Source: Protopterus annectens (taxonomy: Eukaryota; Chordata; Ceratodontiformes; Protopteridae). Taken from it: 64,000 nucleotides of DNA. Shown one piece after another: positions 36,231 to 49,321 of this stretch. Both the position numbers and the translations under genes were made by a program. The number at the start of each line of letters is the position of its first letter. The stretch's first letter is position 1. The notes beneath the pieces were generated by a model that saw nothing but the letters and a program-made list of their open reading frames with translations, was not told the origin of the DNA and made no database searches. The stretch covers positions 1,995,957,804-1,996,021,803 of the forward strand of contig NC_056733.1 of NCBI RefSeq assembly GCF_019279795.1. Reading direction: 5' to 3'.

Positions 36231-36499
36231 GTGTTTACGCAGTTACATGCAGTCAGGCTTGGAGACAAGCATGTGGGTCTGGTAGCCTAGAGGAGACCCA
36301 GACAGACCACACACTTGCAGCCAAGACTGGTGAGATGGTTACTTCAGGGAGGGAGCTACCCTGTAGCAGTGAGACTAAAAGTGAGCCACAGCTGCTTGTG
36401 GGTACTTATGTTCCCTTGGACAGAGTGACTGCAAGGGCAAAGGTAAGTAGTAGTACCCAGGCTGACAGTGAGGCACCACTGTCAGAGGATGCCAGACTT

Positions 36500-37583
36500 C
36501 CTGTGGAAGGGGAGCTAGGAAGGGTTACAAAGAGACAGTTGAAACAGGCACAGCTCTCAGACCCTACATTACAAGGCCTGAGAGAGGTAGCTAGTGTGAC
36601 ACCTGATTCTCAAGGGAAGGGGGATTCTGTATACTGGGACAAAGGGTTACTGTACAGAGAGTGGATCCCTGAGGGAGGGCTAGAGTGTGAGAGAACACAG
36701 CAGATGGTAGTGCCCGGAGTCTACCATCTGGCACTTCTAGCCATAGCCCATGATATTCCTGTTGCAGGTCCTATGGGCATAAAATGTACAAAGAGACATG
36801 TTATGCAGAACGTCTATTAACCTGGGATTTCCAGAGATGTAACAGGGTACTACAGGACCTGCGAGCAGTGCCAAAAGGTAGGCAAGGCAGGAGACAAGGT
36901 GAAAGCTCTTTTGATGCCTTTGCCTGTGATTGAGGAGCCATTTTAGAGGGTAGCTATGAATATTGTTGGGCCTCTGAGTACCCCAAGTTCCACAGGACAA
37001 AAGTATATCCTAGTGGTAGTAGATTATGCTACAAGATACCCTTAGGCAGTGGCTCTGTCCTCTGTTGAGGCAGAAAAGGTGGCAAATGCTTTGTTAGAGA
37101 TTTTCAGCAGGGTAGGTTTCCCAAAAGAAATACTAACTGACAGAGGTGACAATTTCATGTCAGACCTGCTGACTTCTCTGTGGAAGTACTGTGGGGTGAA
37201 GCACCTAAAGACCACCCCTACCATTTCCAGACTAATGGTCTTATTGAGAGGTTAAACTCTACACTCAAGACCATGTTATGGGTATTTGCAGACCAGTTTA
37301 AGAGGGAGTGGGACAGAGGGTGCCTCAGGAATCCACAGGTTTTTCACTCTTTGAGTTGTTGTATGGGCATAGGGTGAAGGGGAACTCTAGATTTAATTTG
37401 AGATGAGTGGGAGACTGTGTGTAAATCTCACAAGAAGTCTGTTGTGGCATATGTCCCAAACCTCTGGACAAGGCTCAGGGAACTCATGGGCTTGGCCCAG
37501 GAGAACCTGGCAGAAGCCCAACAGCAGAAAAAGGTCTGGTAAGACAGGAATGCTCAAGCTAGAGAGTATGCTGTAGGGCAGAA
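36500..37583 (+). pseudogene. Gypsy integrase remnant
   Basis: Order of blocks: KRQLKQAQLSDPTLQGLRE linker, zinc-binding region (HDIPVAGPMGIKCTKRHVMQ, then RTCEQCQK; the His of the usual GHLG is Pro), core (ILVVVDYATRYP, ILTDRGDNFMSDLL, GLIERLNSTLKTML with the catalytic D and E), and a C-terminal AQENLAEAQQQKKVW block. Stops near 36819, 36943 and 37043 and a shift near 37220 break it. It ends abruptly at the inverted LTR piece. Confidence 0.8.
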
Positions 37584-37720
37584 GGGTGCACTGTGATTAC
37601 ATTTTTGAAGCTCAGCACATAACATACAGGTTACTTACATTTGTAGACAAGCCTATGAATCATATTAATATTTACAATGACATAGAATTATTTACAAAAT
37701 TCTAGCTAGCTGGGCTGGCA
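37584..37720 (-). repeat. inverted LTR-start fragment
   Basis: Reverse complement of about 33079-33215 with few differences, including TGCCAGCCCAGCTAGCTAG as the element edge. The inverted match runs ~13 bp beyond the LTR into the flanks (GTGAAGGC left, GCCTTCAC right). Confidence 0.85.
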
Positions 37721-38000
37721 GCCTTCACAATGCTCACAAACTGGTTTGCATTTTTTGTGTGAGTGTATGTAAGAGCTTTTTCTTGAATGGCATTGTGTAT
37801 CTTCATTTCTCAAACACTGTGTTTGTATGTTCTAAAATTAAATAGTTATCAGTGAAAATGAAGCAGTTACTACACTGTCTGAGGATGTCGATATCAACCA
37901 GGTAGGATTCCCACCTTTCGTTGTTGCTAAAACTGGACCAAGGCCATACTCCTTGCACCTCCCATAATCCCTCCCATTTCCTCCCCTCTCCAGCCCACTT
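37721..38000 (-). pseudogene. CR1 ORF1 N-terminal part
   Basis: Minus-strand YLVDIDILRQCSNCFIFTDN matches QLVDLGILRQCYNCLMYTDN of the intact CR1 ORF1. It is in the same orientation as the rest of the broken CR1, upstream of the Gypsy insertion. Confidence 0.8.
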
Positions 38001-38030
38001 TCCACCCATTTTGTGACATCATCATCATGT

Positions 38031-38439
38031 CAGATGAGGGGGGAACACCCTCCTTTTCTGTTCCTGATTACTTCTTTCTGCCGATTTAACAAACTCTGAT
38101 AGTCTTCCCTTTTTGGTACAGAATACTGGAGTTTGCACAGTGTTTTCTGGACTACCAGACAATATGTTTGATTTCTGGATAGTCCACAAAAATAACAGAT
38201 AGATGGGAATGCTACCACCAGGCAAGAAACAAAGATCACAGGGAAGTGCCTATCCATTATAATAAATCCTTAGTAGTGACTTAAATGTCTACGTGAGAGT
38301 GTTTAGTAGTATACTGTTAAATGACCTGCAGTGATACTTCCCTCTGTGAAAATGGTAGCTCTTCGAGCAGCTATGAACAGTGGGAGACTATGGAGAGTGT
38401 TTCCTATAGAGGATTTTAAACTGAAGTGGTTGCTTAATA
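38031..38439. other. unassigned DNA
   Basis: May include more CR1 5' UTR on the minus strand; no firm boundary was seen. Confidence 0.35.
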
Positions 38440-41330
38440 TATAAGGCATGGGTAACCACATTTGTACATCATGCAAACATGAGGCTTTTATACCAAGAGG
38501 AAGAAAGATTTTTGCGCAATTGAGCCCTCAAACCATCACACAATAAGCCTTCTACCAGATGTATACAACTCAGTTGGGTTAAATCAGCCCTCTGCTCCCA
38601 CCAACAGGCAGAATTCTACATAGAAAAACTTTGCAAAACTTAGAAATATTTGGCAAACTCAAGAGAACTTTGGCAAACTCAGAACAGCTTTTGCAGTATA
38701 AGATGAGGTTAGTAAATATCAGAATACTGTTAACACAATCTAAGAGCAGTACAGTAACAAACAGATGGCATTTCTTTAACAAGTGCAGGCTGAAACAGTG
38801 GTAAATTCAACCAAATCAATAAATGCAGCACAAAACTGTTAAAGAGTACTGAGATAGAGCAAGTGCAAAAAAAAATATTCATATCAGCTTTGTAGGTACA
38901 CAGATGGTTTTTAGATGAAACCAAGGTCTTGTAGTCACAGGTATCCAAGCCCATCACAGGGAAGCTCTGAATATATGAGCACAGTTTCACAAAGATGTAA
39001 GGCTTTTACATGAGCAGGATGAAAGATTTTTACAGTTAAGTTCTCAGGTCAATCAACTAAACAAACAATAAGCCTTTCACCAGCAGTTCCCAACTCAGAT
39101 GGATTGAATCAGCCCTCTGCTCCCACCAGAGTGGAAAATAAAACCTTCTTAATATAAAGCAAACTTGGTTTGAGCTCAAGTGTGGTAACAAATGGTTTAC
39201 AACAAAAAAAAAACATAATTCCCAGAAATGCAAAGAAATGCATAATAGTATCCTTTGGAAAGTCATCCATCACTGGTAACTATCATATTGACAACACACC
39301 CCTTAGAGTTGACCCAGTAGTCAGGGACCTAGGGATGCAGATAGATAGTTATCTACCTTTTAACCATCATGTGTCTACAGTGGTGAGGAAATCATTCTAT
39401 GTTGCGCAACTTATAAACAAAGGTATGGCATCTAAGTCCAAGGAAGTCATTGTTACGCTGTATTCGGTACTCATCAGATTTATCATTGAGTACATTCCCC
39501 CTTTGGCATGTACCTAACAAGGCATATCCAACAATTGGAACCTCCACAGAGATTCCTCACTAAAAGACTATATGGCGTAAGTAAAATGTCCTATGCCAAC
39601 CACCTCAAGGCCCTATCCCTGTATTCTATCTCCTACAGGCTTTTGAAGGGAGATCTATATCTAGCATACAGGGCATTGTCAGACCCCACTATGGTGGATC
39701 TCCTGCATACCCACAAAACAAACAGCACCAGAATTACCCATTCTAAAGACTTAAACCTTGCCTGTGATACAAATAGGACCTGCTGTAGAGATAGATATGT
39801 ATCCCAGAGACTACCCCGTCTATGGATCAGGCTTCCCATCCATGTGAAGCAGAGTTCCTCCCTAACCCAATTCAAGTGCAACTTGGACAGTTAGATAGGA
39901 AACCGGAAATCCATCCCTGGTTTGGCACCTATGTCTCTAATGGACACAGGTAATCTGTAATTGGTTCATCTCCCAGGCGCATGCTTATGCTTATCAAGGG
40001 TATCAGAACTTGTCAGAGATTTGGGATGCATGGCTAGGCTTAAAAAGGCCTTTGTGGTCATTGGCCTAGAAAACACCTATGAACTTATAAATCTATGAAC
40101 AGCTTTTACAGTTTCAGGAGGTTAGAAAATATCAGAATATTGTTCACACTATCTTAGAGCAGTACAGTAACAAACAGATGGCATTTCTTTAGCAAGTGCA
40201 GGCTGAAAAACAGTGATAAATTTAACCAAATCAATAAATGGAGCAGATAACTGTTTAACTAATTGCACCTGAGTGACGCCTCCAGATGCACCTGCACTTA
40301 ACTCCTACTGATGCCTCTAGGCATCAAATATTGCTTGTTCATTTTTGCATCAATAATTACAAAACCATGCTATGCACAGAGTTTTAAAATATTTCATCTT
40401 AAAGCTTACACAATGGCAAACTAAACTGCATTAATATTTGACCTCTATCTAGTGCAGGTAAATAGATATTTACTGTTGTTTTTGTGATATTAATTGATAT
40501 AGATATAATTTTCACATTTATCTACATATTTCAACAACCAAGTAACACAGACAGAACTCCTTAGCCTCATATGAAAGCTCTCAGCTAGATGAATAAAATA
40601 CTGCTGATAGGTGTGTAACTTGAATGGTTGCGGAGATGTTGTAAGTTGTTTATAAAATACTACAAATGTAATAGTTACTGCATTTACTGTGACTTATAAA
40701 ATTCAGTTTAAGACCTAGAACCTAAAAAATAATATCACTATAAAAATAGTTTGTGCTGAAGAGTTTGCCATTTATACTTCTTTCATAACCTATGTGGTTC
40801 CAGAAATATTAACATTTGTTTGAAATTTGAGGACAATTCGATTTTGTCAAAAGGCTTAGGTTTTGCCCATTGGAAGTTACAGTGCAAACTTCCTGAGCTC
40901 CACTGGAGTGAATGAATTAATGGCACTGAAATAGTTAAAACAAGTGCCAAAAAAATACTTACATTCACAGTTGTCCAAGCTAGGCAGAGGAAAGCTCTGA
41001 ATGTATATGAGCACAGTCTCACAAAAATGTAAGGCTTTTATACCAGCAAGATGAAAGACTTTTACACAGTTAAGCCCTCAGGCCAATCAGATAAACACAA
41101 AATAAGCATTCCACCAGCATTTCCCAACTTGGATGGGTTGAACCAGCTCTCTGCTCTCACCAGAGTGCAGACAAATCCTCTTAATGTAAAATGAATTGGT
41201 TGTGAACTCATGTGCAGGAATAAATGCTTTACAACAAAAGGCAGAATTTGTGCAGTATCAGGAATCCTTGGAAATAAGTTCGCAAACCGTGAGAAAGGTT
41301 CCCAAATACAGAAAAATGTTTGCAAGTGCA
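38440..41330. repeat. diverged repeat in three direct copies
   Basis: Blocks such as CAGCCCTCTGCTCCCACCA (about 38585, 39112; variant near 41145), ATGTAAGGCTTTTA (38993, 41028) and CAGTACAGTAACAAACAGAT (38744, 40162) recur in the same order. Three imperfect copies start near 38440, 38950 and 40960. The middle one is split by the CR1 tail at 39216-40095. No coding was recognised. Confidence 0.7.
39216..40095 (+). mobile_element. 5'-truncated CR1 insertion
   Basis: It starts inside ORF2 at NAKKCIIVSFGKSSITGNYH, runs through VVRDLGMQIDSYL, VVRKSFYVAQLINKGMASKS and YLTRHIQQLEPPQRFLTKR (frame change near 39512) to the ORF2 stop at 39892, then a 3' UTR ending GGCTAGGCTT...CTATGAACTTATAAATCTATGAAC. 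All blocks match the CR1 at 56.2-57.05 kb. It is inserted in the middle copy of the local repeat. Confidence 0.9.
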
Positions 41331-41689
41331 GTAGCAAATGCTTTACAACAAATGGTAATGCAGATATTTCTACTCATGGCAAAAACTGGTACATATGTTC
41401 TCCAGTATCTCCTTGAAATGCTGAAGATTTGGTAAAAGGACTGGGTTCTTGGAGCCACATATTCTGTGACTTTGCAGAACTGGAAATCTTCTGGAAGGGC
41501 ATTGAGTTGCTATTTCAGGCATATTTCTCAAACTGTAATTACAAGAATTCTGAACAAAGCCAAAAATAATGGGGGGACAAAGACACAAAAATTGGGACAA
41601 TTTTCAAATAGTACTCTTTTCAATTTAGAATATTAATATACTAAAGGGTTTTGCATTAACATGAAGGACATGACGTTGTTGTTGTGTCT
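41331..41689. other. unassigned DNA
   Basis: Nothing recognised. Confidence 0.4.
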
Positions 41690-41912
41690 TTCGGCTTTTC
41701 CCGGTTAGGGGTCACCACAGCAGAACTCCGATCTGCTAATGATTGGCAGTTGATTTTTATGTGCTGAGTTGCCAGACTTAACACACAACCTTCAACGAAG
41801 GTACACCCATTCACACATGTCTCCATGCAGAAGACACTCTAGCTGAGAGTCGAACCGGTCAGCATCTTACTGTGAGGCGACAATGCTACCGCAGCACCAC
41901 CACCGTGGACTA
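41690..41912 (-). mobile_element. tRNA-derived SINE, copy 2 (internally deleted)
   Basis: Same family as 20107-20437: the minus-strand head carries CCTCACAG and GGTTCGACTCTC, and the end opposite carries TTCGGCTTTTCCCGGTTAGG on the plus strand. Roughly 100 bp of the body is missing. Confidence 0.75.
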
Positions 41913-42899
41913 TGAAAGATATGAAGTCTGAAACTGAAATGTCTTATTATTTAGTGACATCAGTCCTCATTGATTTGCCAGAAAATTACAAATTATAAAT
42001 GACAGACCAAAACTAAGAGGCATAAATCTGGACATTTTGCAAAAATCAGGACAGATGAAAGATATGTTTATAGGGTGTGAGGGAGGGATACATTTAAATT
42101 ACAAAACCACTGGTATTATATAACAGCAAGCTCCCACAGTCATACTTCCCAACTAATATGGTTTAGGCCCCCAGATTTACTTTTACTTATCCTAGATTTA
42201 CTGATGTTCCTCATGAGGTCAGACCTGTTTATGAGTACATACATTATTAAATAAAGTATATTTGTGCAGTGATTCTGTATCACTAACAATATAGGTCCTA
42301 GTGTATGCAGATATATGCCACTTGATGTCCTTCCACACAACATCCAACATTTACATCCATACTGTGCTAAGTGGATGTAAATGCGAATGGCTGTTGTACA
42401 GATGGACGTTAAGCAAAGCACAATACAAAGTTTAGGGTGTTTTTCACTAAATATCCATTCTACTTAATGTTCTGTGAGATAAAACCTATCCCAGACATTA
42501 AGTGGCATGTACCTGTACAGGTGTAGGGAAAAATAAGACATTGTTCCTGTTTCTGGCCTTCTGCTATGAGTTTTAAACACCAATACTATGTGTTCAGAGG
42601 TTGAGAGGTATACCCACAGCTGATAGTAAAGGGAGTACATAAAATGCTAAGAGTGTTGTTAATGGATGGATAACACTATGACAAATAACTGTAATTGTCG
42701 TTATATAACAGCAATGGCTCAGTGGGTTCAAACACCACTGAGAGAACAGCAAGGGATAAAACAGAGTGCTGAACTAAGAGAAGTCCAGAGTACTTGACAA
42801 TAGTGACCAAACTATAAAGTGTATGTACTGCAGTCTTTTACTATTGCTCACCACTGTGGTGCCTGTGCTTTACCCCACACTTGCCAAGCAGCCTACAGC
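41913..42899. other. unassigned DNA
   Basis: No gene or named repeat was recognised. Confidence 0.4.
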
Positions 42900-45800
42900 A
42901 GTCCTTAACTACCTTACCTCCTATGCTACCTCATATATATTTTCACCACTAGGTGGCACTGCACTCCCACTTACTGATTAAGATTTCCTAAATCTATTTT
43001 CCTTCTCTTCCAAGCTATCTCCCACTCCCATTCATACTTGCCCCACTGGCCTGCTTTGACTTGACTTGAGCTGTATTTCACCACCTTACTCCCCCTCAGC
43101 CTCATTTTCCCCTGCTGTCCCTGTACTTCATTCACAAAGCACACTTTTCTGCTTCAGCTGACTGATTGGTTTCAGCCAGCCACCTTTTCTTTAGCTCTTC
43201 CCACTCCATTCGCACTATGGGCTCACTCCGCTCCCCTACCCTGCCCCCAATTCTCACCCGACCCCAGTACTCCTACCTTTATTGGAACCCTAAACCCCTC
43301 CCTCTCTCTATCAACCAAACACCACCTCCACAGCCCCACCCCCTTTTCTCTCTATCAACCAATCACCTCCTCTACAGCCCCACCCCCCTTTTCCTCCACC
43401 TGCCTATCTCAGTCACTCCTCCCCTCTCACCTAACTTCCTAATTTATCTCCCACTACTATATCTTTACACTAATCCACCATGCCTGAACTCCTACCTCAA
43501 ACCATTCTCACCCCAACTATTTGCATTTTAGTCTTACTCCCTTTATATCTAACTACCTTCTACTCCCACAACCTACTTCACCCACCCTTCCTATCCCCCC
43601 ACTCCCAACCTCCTTTCTTATTCACTCAAAAACATGCTTCCACAACATATCCACCTCACTAGTTCAACCCAACCCACTCCACTACTTCAAAATAAAATTA
43701 TTTCCCCCCTCAACTAAGTACTACACTCCTAAGCTAATACTTTACTTCCCACAACTACTAAACACCAAATCAAAAATACTACTACCCTTCCTCAACTACC
43801 TCTGTTTAGCTCGAAACATACATCAAAATCCTGGACCAAACACTACCTGAACTGCTAATCTCCCCACCTCAAACTATAAAGCTAGCCATAAATACCTCAA
43901 ATTCTTCACCATTAATGCACAAAGTTTAAGAAATAAAGTAACCCAATTCCATGCCTGAGTGAACTACAACCAACCCAACATTGTAGCAATTTCAGAAACC
44001 TGGCTAAAACCTCACATTAGTGACTCTGAAATCCTTCCTCCTGGATTCCAGTCCCTCAGACATGACCACCCAAACAGAAATGGTGGTGGGGTAGACTTAA
44101 TCTACTCTAGCCTACTACCCATCACTCCATACCCTAATCTTATCCCCACATTCAATAATGCGGAACTAGTAACAGGCCTGCTAAAAGTAAATAACCACAA
44201 AAGCATTTGTATCATTGCTCTCTATATCCCCCCTGGTAACAACATCACTACTCTGGAGGACATACTCCTCTGGACCTCAACCAATATTAAGCAGGAGAAC
44301 TATATACTTGGAGACGTAAACATCAATTGGAATAAAATCAATAACCCCAATCCCACCATATTCGTCAATCTATTTAACTATACACAAATTACTAACTCCA
44401 TCACCAGGCCCAATAAAACTACCCCCCCCCCCCCAGGTACCACACTAGACTGGATCCTAGCTTCCCATCCCAATAAAATCTTAAACTCTGGCATCACACC
44501 TGACCCTATAGGAGACCACTTGCCAGCATTTATCTACCAAGCTTCCCACTCCTCTCTTCACCTACACCAAGTCATCCACACACATAACCTCACAAACTTT
44601 GACCCATCTACCTTCTCTAACTCCCTGAAACAAACAAATTGGAACCCACTAAAAATAATGCCGTAGAATGTTTCAACTCCTCCTTCTTAAACATCCTCAA
44701 CTCCCTAGCGCCACCAAGAACAAAAAGAGTAAAAACCAAGTCCGCCCCTTGACTAACCAAAGATACCAAAAAACTTATGCTACAAAGAGACAAATCCTGG
44801 AAAAAATACCATCAAAACAAGCAGCCGGAAACATTTCTTAAATATAAACAACTCCGTAATCTTGCTAAAAAACAAATCATCAGAGACAAAATGTCGTACT
44901 ATATTAAACTCCAATCTAACCAATCTGAAAGCCCAAAACAATTCTGGAACTCCATTAATTCTCTTCTCATCCCAGGTACCAAAAGCAACCCCTGTCCTAA
45001 CACCAGCAAATCTGACCCTGAAATAGCCTCGCTATTCAACTCCTTCTTCACTAACTCCATAGCTAAACTGACCAAAACCTTCCCTAACAATAACCCCTCC
45101 CCTCAATCCACCTTTTCGTCACCACTGCCTACAACACCCTCCGCCCCCAACTCTCCACCTGTATTCAACCTTAAACCCATCTCAACATCCTATATGAAAA
45201 AAATTGCTCTCCAAATTAAGACCTTGCTCCAATGCCCCTGACAATATTCCATCCTCCTTCCTGAAAATAGCCGCAGATGGTATTGCTCTCCCCATTAGCA
45301 TCCTAATCAATAGACCCATGCTAGAATCTTATGTTCCCAAAATATGGTGCACTGCCTTCATTCTGGTGCACTGCCTTCATTCTACCTCTCCATAAAGGAG
45401 GCAAAAACAATAAGATCTCCAACTTCTGCCCTATAACCATCCCCTCCCCAATTTCCAAACTACTAGAAAAATGCATTCACATTCAGCTCATGCCATTCTT
45501 AGCCAAAAACCAACTAATCACTCCAACACAGCTTCTGTCCAGGCCATAGTACAACCACTGCACTTCTCTCCTTCCTAGAGACAATAAATCTTGCCTGGGA
45601 CTCTGAAAAAATAGTTTCTACTGTTCTTCTAGATCTGTCCAAGGCATTCGATACCATCTCCCACACCAATCTCATAAAGCATCTCTCCAACCTTAATCTT
45701 TCCCAGAATACCTTATCCTGGTTCTCTAGCTACCTCTCCAATAGATCTCAAGCTGTAAAATGGGGGACAGGCACCTCAACCTTCCTTCCCACCCCTACTG

Positions 45801-47072
45801 GGGGTTCCCCAAGGATCCATACTCGGTTCAATGCTGTTTAACATCTTTATTAATAATTTCCACAAAGCCATACCCAATACAAAAATTGTACAAGATGCAG
45901 GTGATTCCACATTAATCTGCAGTGCCACCAACCTCCCAGAGCTTCAGACACTGACCCAAGCTGCTTTCTCCACCACTGAAAATTGGATGCTTCAGAATCA
46001 CCTCTCACTAAATGCCAATAAATCCAAAATACTATTATTCTCTCCCTCAAAAGCTTCCCCTCTTGAAAAAAAACTCATTCCAAATCATTAGCAAAAACAA
46101 CTCCACTATAGCGGTTGTTCCCTTTGCCAAACTACTTGGGGTCACTATTAATGAACACCTGAAATTCGACACTCACATCCAGCAAAACATTAAGGAAATC
46201 CATATAAAACTTGGTATGCTATACAGGAACATCCAATTTCTCTCTCCTTCCACCAGACAAATGCTTGCCACTACCTATCTACTCCCATCACCAATGTATG
46301 GCGTTCCTCTATTAATTAACTTATCTGCCACACTCACTTCAAAATTGGAAGTCTGTTATAATAAGATTTCTAAATTTGTCACCAAAGCCAAATACTCCTC
46401 CCATCACTGTATTGCCCTTAATTTGTTACACTGGCTTGAACTCTCCAACCATCTAGACTATCTTCAGATTACCACAGCCCACAAACTAATCTTTCAACCC
46501 TCTAAGTGCCCTGCTCTATGCAAGATCCTTCTCCCCTACACCCCTCAGAGAACTCTCAGATCTACTCACCAAAACCTAATCTGTGTCTGAAAACCCAGTC
46601 GTCCTGCTGGTCAACTCCTGCTATCCTTTTCCTTAGCAAAAACATTGAATTCTCTTCCTTCCTCTCTAAGGACCTCTGCAAACTTTGAAAACTCTAAATC
46701 TCAGTTACATTCCTACCTTTACTCCAACAGAAATGCAACTGCATTCTCCCCACCTAGTGCTATAATTCTCTCTCCACCTCTAAACCCCTCTCCAGCTGTG
46801 ATTACTAGCCTCTCTAGCTATGATCTATAGGCTACCACACATATGTACATATTGTAAATATCAAATTTGTACCATGTACCTAAGAATTTACACCTGCTCT
46901 CTAAAATGAAATGTAACTGTAAATTGTTCATTAATAATATTGTGTCTGTACCTAAGAAATTACACCTGCTCTGTAGCATGAAACATATTTGTAAACTGTT
47001 CTTCTTTTCTATATTGTATCTAAACTTTGTAACACGGAGCTTTTCTCCCATCCCCAGTCATCAAACTGGAAA

Positions 47073-47111
<39 letters not shown>
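42900..47111 (+). mobile_element. L2-like LINE (+), near full length but dead
   Basis: A C-rich 5' region (42.9-43.8 kb) precedes an ORF2 with endonuclease and RT, then a 3' UTR containing a 73 bp tandem duplication (46875 and 46948), a GGAGCTTTTCTCCC hairpin and an (AAAT)n tail (47070-47111). Relatives on the minus strand are at 3991-5606 and 20967-25866. The 5' boundary is approximate. Confidence 0.8.
43790..46590 (+). pseudogene. L2-like LINE ORF2 (endonuclease and RT)
   Basis: Domain order: a CLARNIHQNPGP block near 43800-43840, endonuclease (FFTINAQSLRNKV, AISETWLKP, IALYIPPGNN, YILGDVNINW, then a C run at 44421), linker, RT (LPLHKGGKNNKISNFCPIT, FRPGHSTTTALLSFLE, LLDLSKAFDTISH, LLGVTINEHLKFDTHI). 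Lesions: TGA near 43956, TAG near 44664, frame breaks near 45241 and 45546, and a 19 bp tandem duplication near 45350-45385. The catalytic motif reads QDAGDST where YADDST is expected, so the RT would be inactive even if translated. Confidence 0.85.
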
Positions 47112-47359
47112 AAGTTATGCTGACGCTGGAAGAAGAGGAATAAATTCTAATTCCTACAATGTCTGCTATGAAAATACCTTGGTGCTGAGAAAGGCACCAG
47201 GTGCATTACACCCACATCTGTATTAAATCAACATAAAAAGAACAAATATAGTTATCATTATAGTAAGCTGGGTGTTTAAGGCAAAGTTAACTTGGCGAGT
47301 GTAGATGTTTAGTTGCCTTGCTATATAACAGACTGAATTAAAGGTAGATGAGCAAGTTA
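47112..47359. other. unassigned DNA
   Basis: Nothing recognised. Confidence 0.4.
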
Positions 47360-47620
47360 TTCTTTGTTGCTTGCTAACTCTTGAGTGCAACATTCTTTGG
47401 ATGAGACATTAAACAGAGGTCCCATCTGCTTGAGTTGGTGAAAGCTCAGGTGGATGTAAATGATCCCATGGCACCTACCAAAAACATTTGGGGTAGTTTG
47501 GTAATGCCCTGGCCACATTTCCCCTGACAGTATAAATTTCACTACAGGACTTCCCTGAAAAGAGGCCACTAGTCCATCGGGACTGGTCAAGAAAGGAGAA
47601 ATAAAATAAAAAATAAGCAT
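47360..47620 (+). mobile_element. SINE-like interspersed repeat
   Basis: Contains GGATGAGACATTAAACAGAG, TGATCCCATGGCAC and CCTGGCCACATTTCCCC in order, a conserved body I associate with SINE-type repeats in many fish and amphibian genomes, and ends in an A-rich AAATAAAATAAAAAAT tail. I do not assign a formal name. Confidence 0.55.
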
Positions 47621-47929
47621 ACCAGCCAACAACTGTCTTTAGTTTGGGTCAGCTTGCTCATGTTTTCAATCAGTATACAAAACTCATAACTATGGCTAAG
47701 GATGAGGACAAGTATTGGCTTATAAACTGAAAGCTGTGTCCTGTAATTCAGTACCACTTTACCAACACATTTCAAAGCTTGCAGTACTGTCACAACTATA
47801 TCCATCTGCTAGTCAAACTCCTAATCCCCTCTAAATGAAATCACAGCATATTAACTCATTGACCTGCAGTAGCTGTTTCTCCTCACCAGCAAAGATAAAT
47901 CCACTCTTTTCTGGGAGAGACCCATGGTC
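47621..47929. other. unassigned DNA
   Basis: Nothing recognised. Confidence 0.4.
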
Positions 47930-48719
<790 letters not shown>

Positions 48720-48872
48720 TTCAAATGGGAAATTCACCCCGGGGATCATGTCAGTTGCCCTGCTAGACAGGGGTCCAGGGAGGTAAATAGTGTGGGAAGA
48801 AATAGCCAGGGAATTGTTATGGCTAGGCTTGTATAGGCCCTAGGGCCGATAGGCTAGTACCAACCTATGAAC
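48720..48872 (+). mobile_element. CR1-type 3' end fragment (LINE or SINE tail)
   Basis: It ends GGCTAGGCTTGTATAGGCCC, GATAGGCTAGTACC and CCTATGAACCTATTAATC, like the CR1 3' end at 56.99-57.05 kb. The upstream ~100 bp differs from that CR1, so it is another subfamily or a SINE using the same tail. Confidence 0.65.
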
Positions 48873-49188
48873 CTATTAATCATGGTGTAGGGTTTGCTTG
48901 GCTAGAATGTGTGAAGCTATGAAATGTAAGTGTGCTGTTAGACAATAAAAAAGTATTGGAAAAAGAATATAAGTTAGTTGACCTCTTTATTTCAAATCAG
49001 CATAAAACTATTTAAATCAAATCTTTCTCCGGAGAGCAATGCCATCTCCACTGTCTTTAATATAAAAGATCAGAAACTTAGTTTGGAACAAATTGTTATG
49101 TTCAGCAAACTATGATCAACTATGCCAGGTCCTGAGAAAAAAAGAAAAAGAAATCTAAATGAAATGAAATAAAACAAATTACTTATTT
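48873..49188. other. probable intron DNA
   Basis: Nothing recognised; AT-rich. Confidence 0.4.
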
Positions 49189-49189
49189 T

Positions 49190-49261
<72 letters not shown>
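49189..49261. repeat. (TG)n(TA)n microsatellite
   Basis: TG then TA, ending about 60 bp upstream of a transferrin exon acceptor. Confidence 0.97.
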
Positions 49262-49266
<5 letters not shown>

Positions 49267-49321
49267 TCTATATGTTATATATACTGTATGTTACTAAACA
49301 GAGTTACTATTTTTTTTTCAG

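Larger units (their letters stand above)
33079..37720 (+). mobile_element. degenerate Gmr1-like Gypsy retrotransposon with inverted right end
   Basis: Layout: LTR (33079-34510), internal region (34511-37583) with gag, protease and integrase, then 137 bp (37584-37720) that is the start of the same LTR in reverse orientation. Protease is followed by integrase with no RT between, the order known for Gmr1-like Gypsy elements of vertebrates. The RT/RNase H that would follow is missing. Stops and shifts are frequent. It lies in CR1 ORF1. Confidence 0.75.

Noticed and set aside
43166-43850. Pro/Leu/Ser-rich open frames as a LINE ORF1
   Set aside because: The sequence is C-rich and any frame gives such composition. 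No nucleic-acid-binding motif is visible, so I describe it only as the C-rich 5' region.
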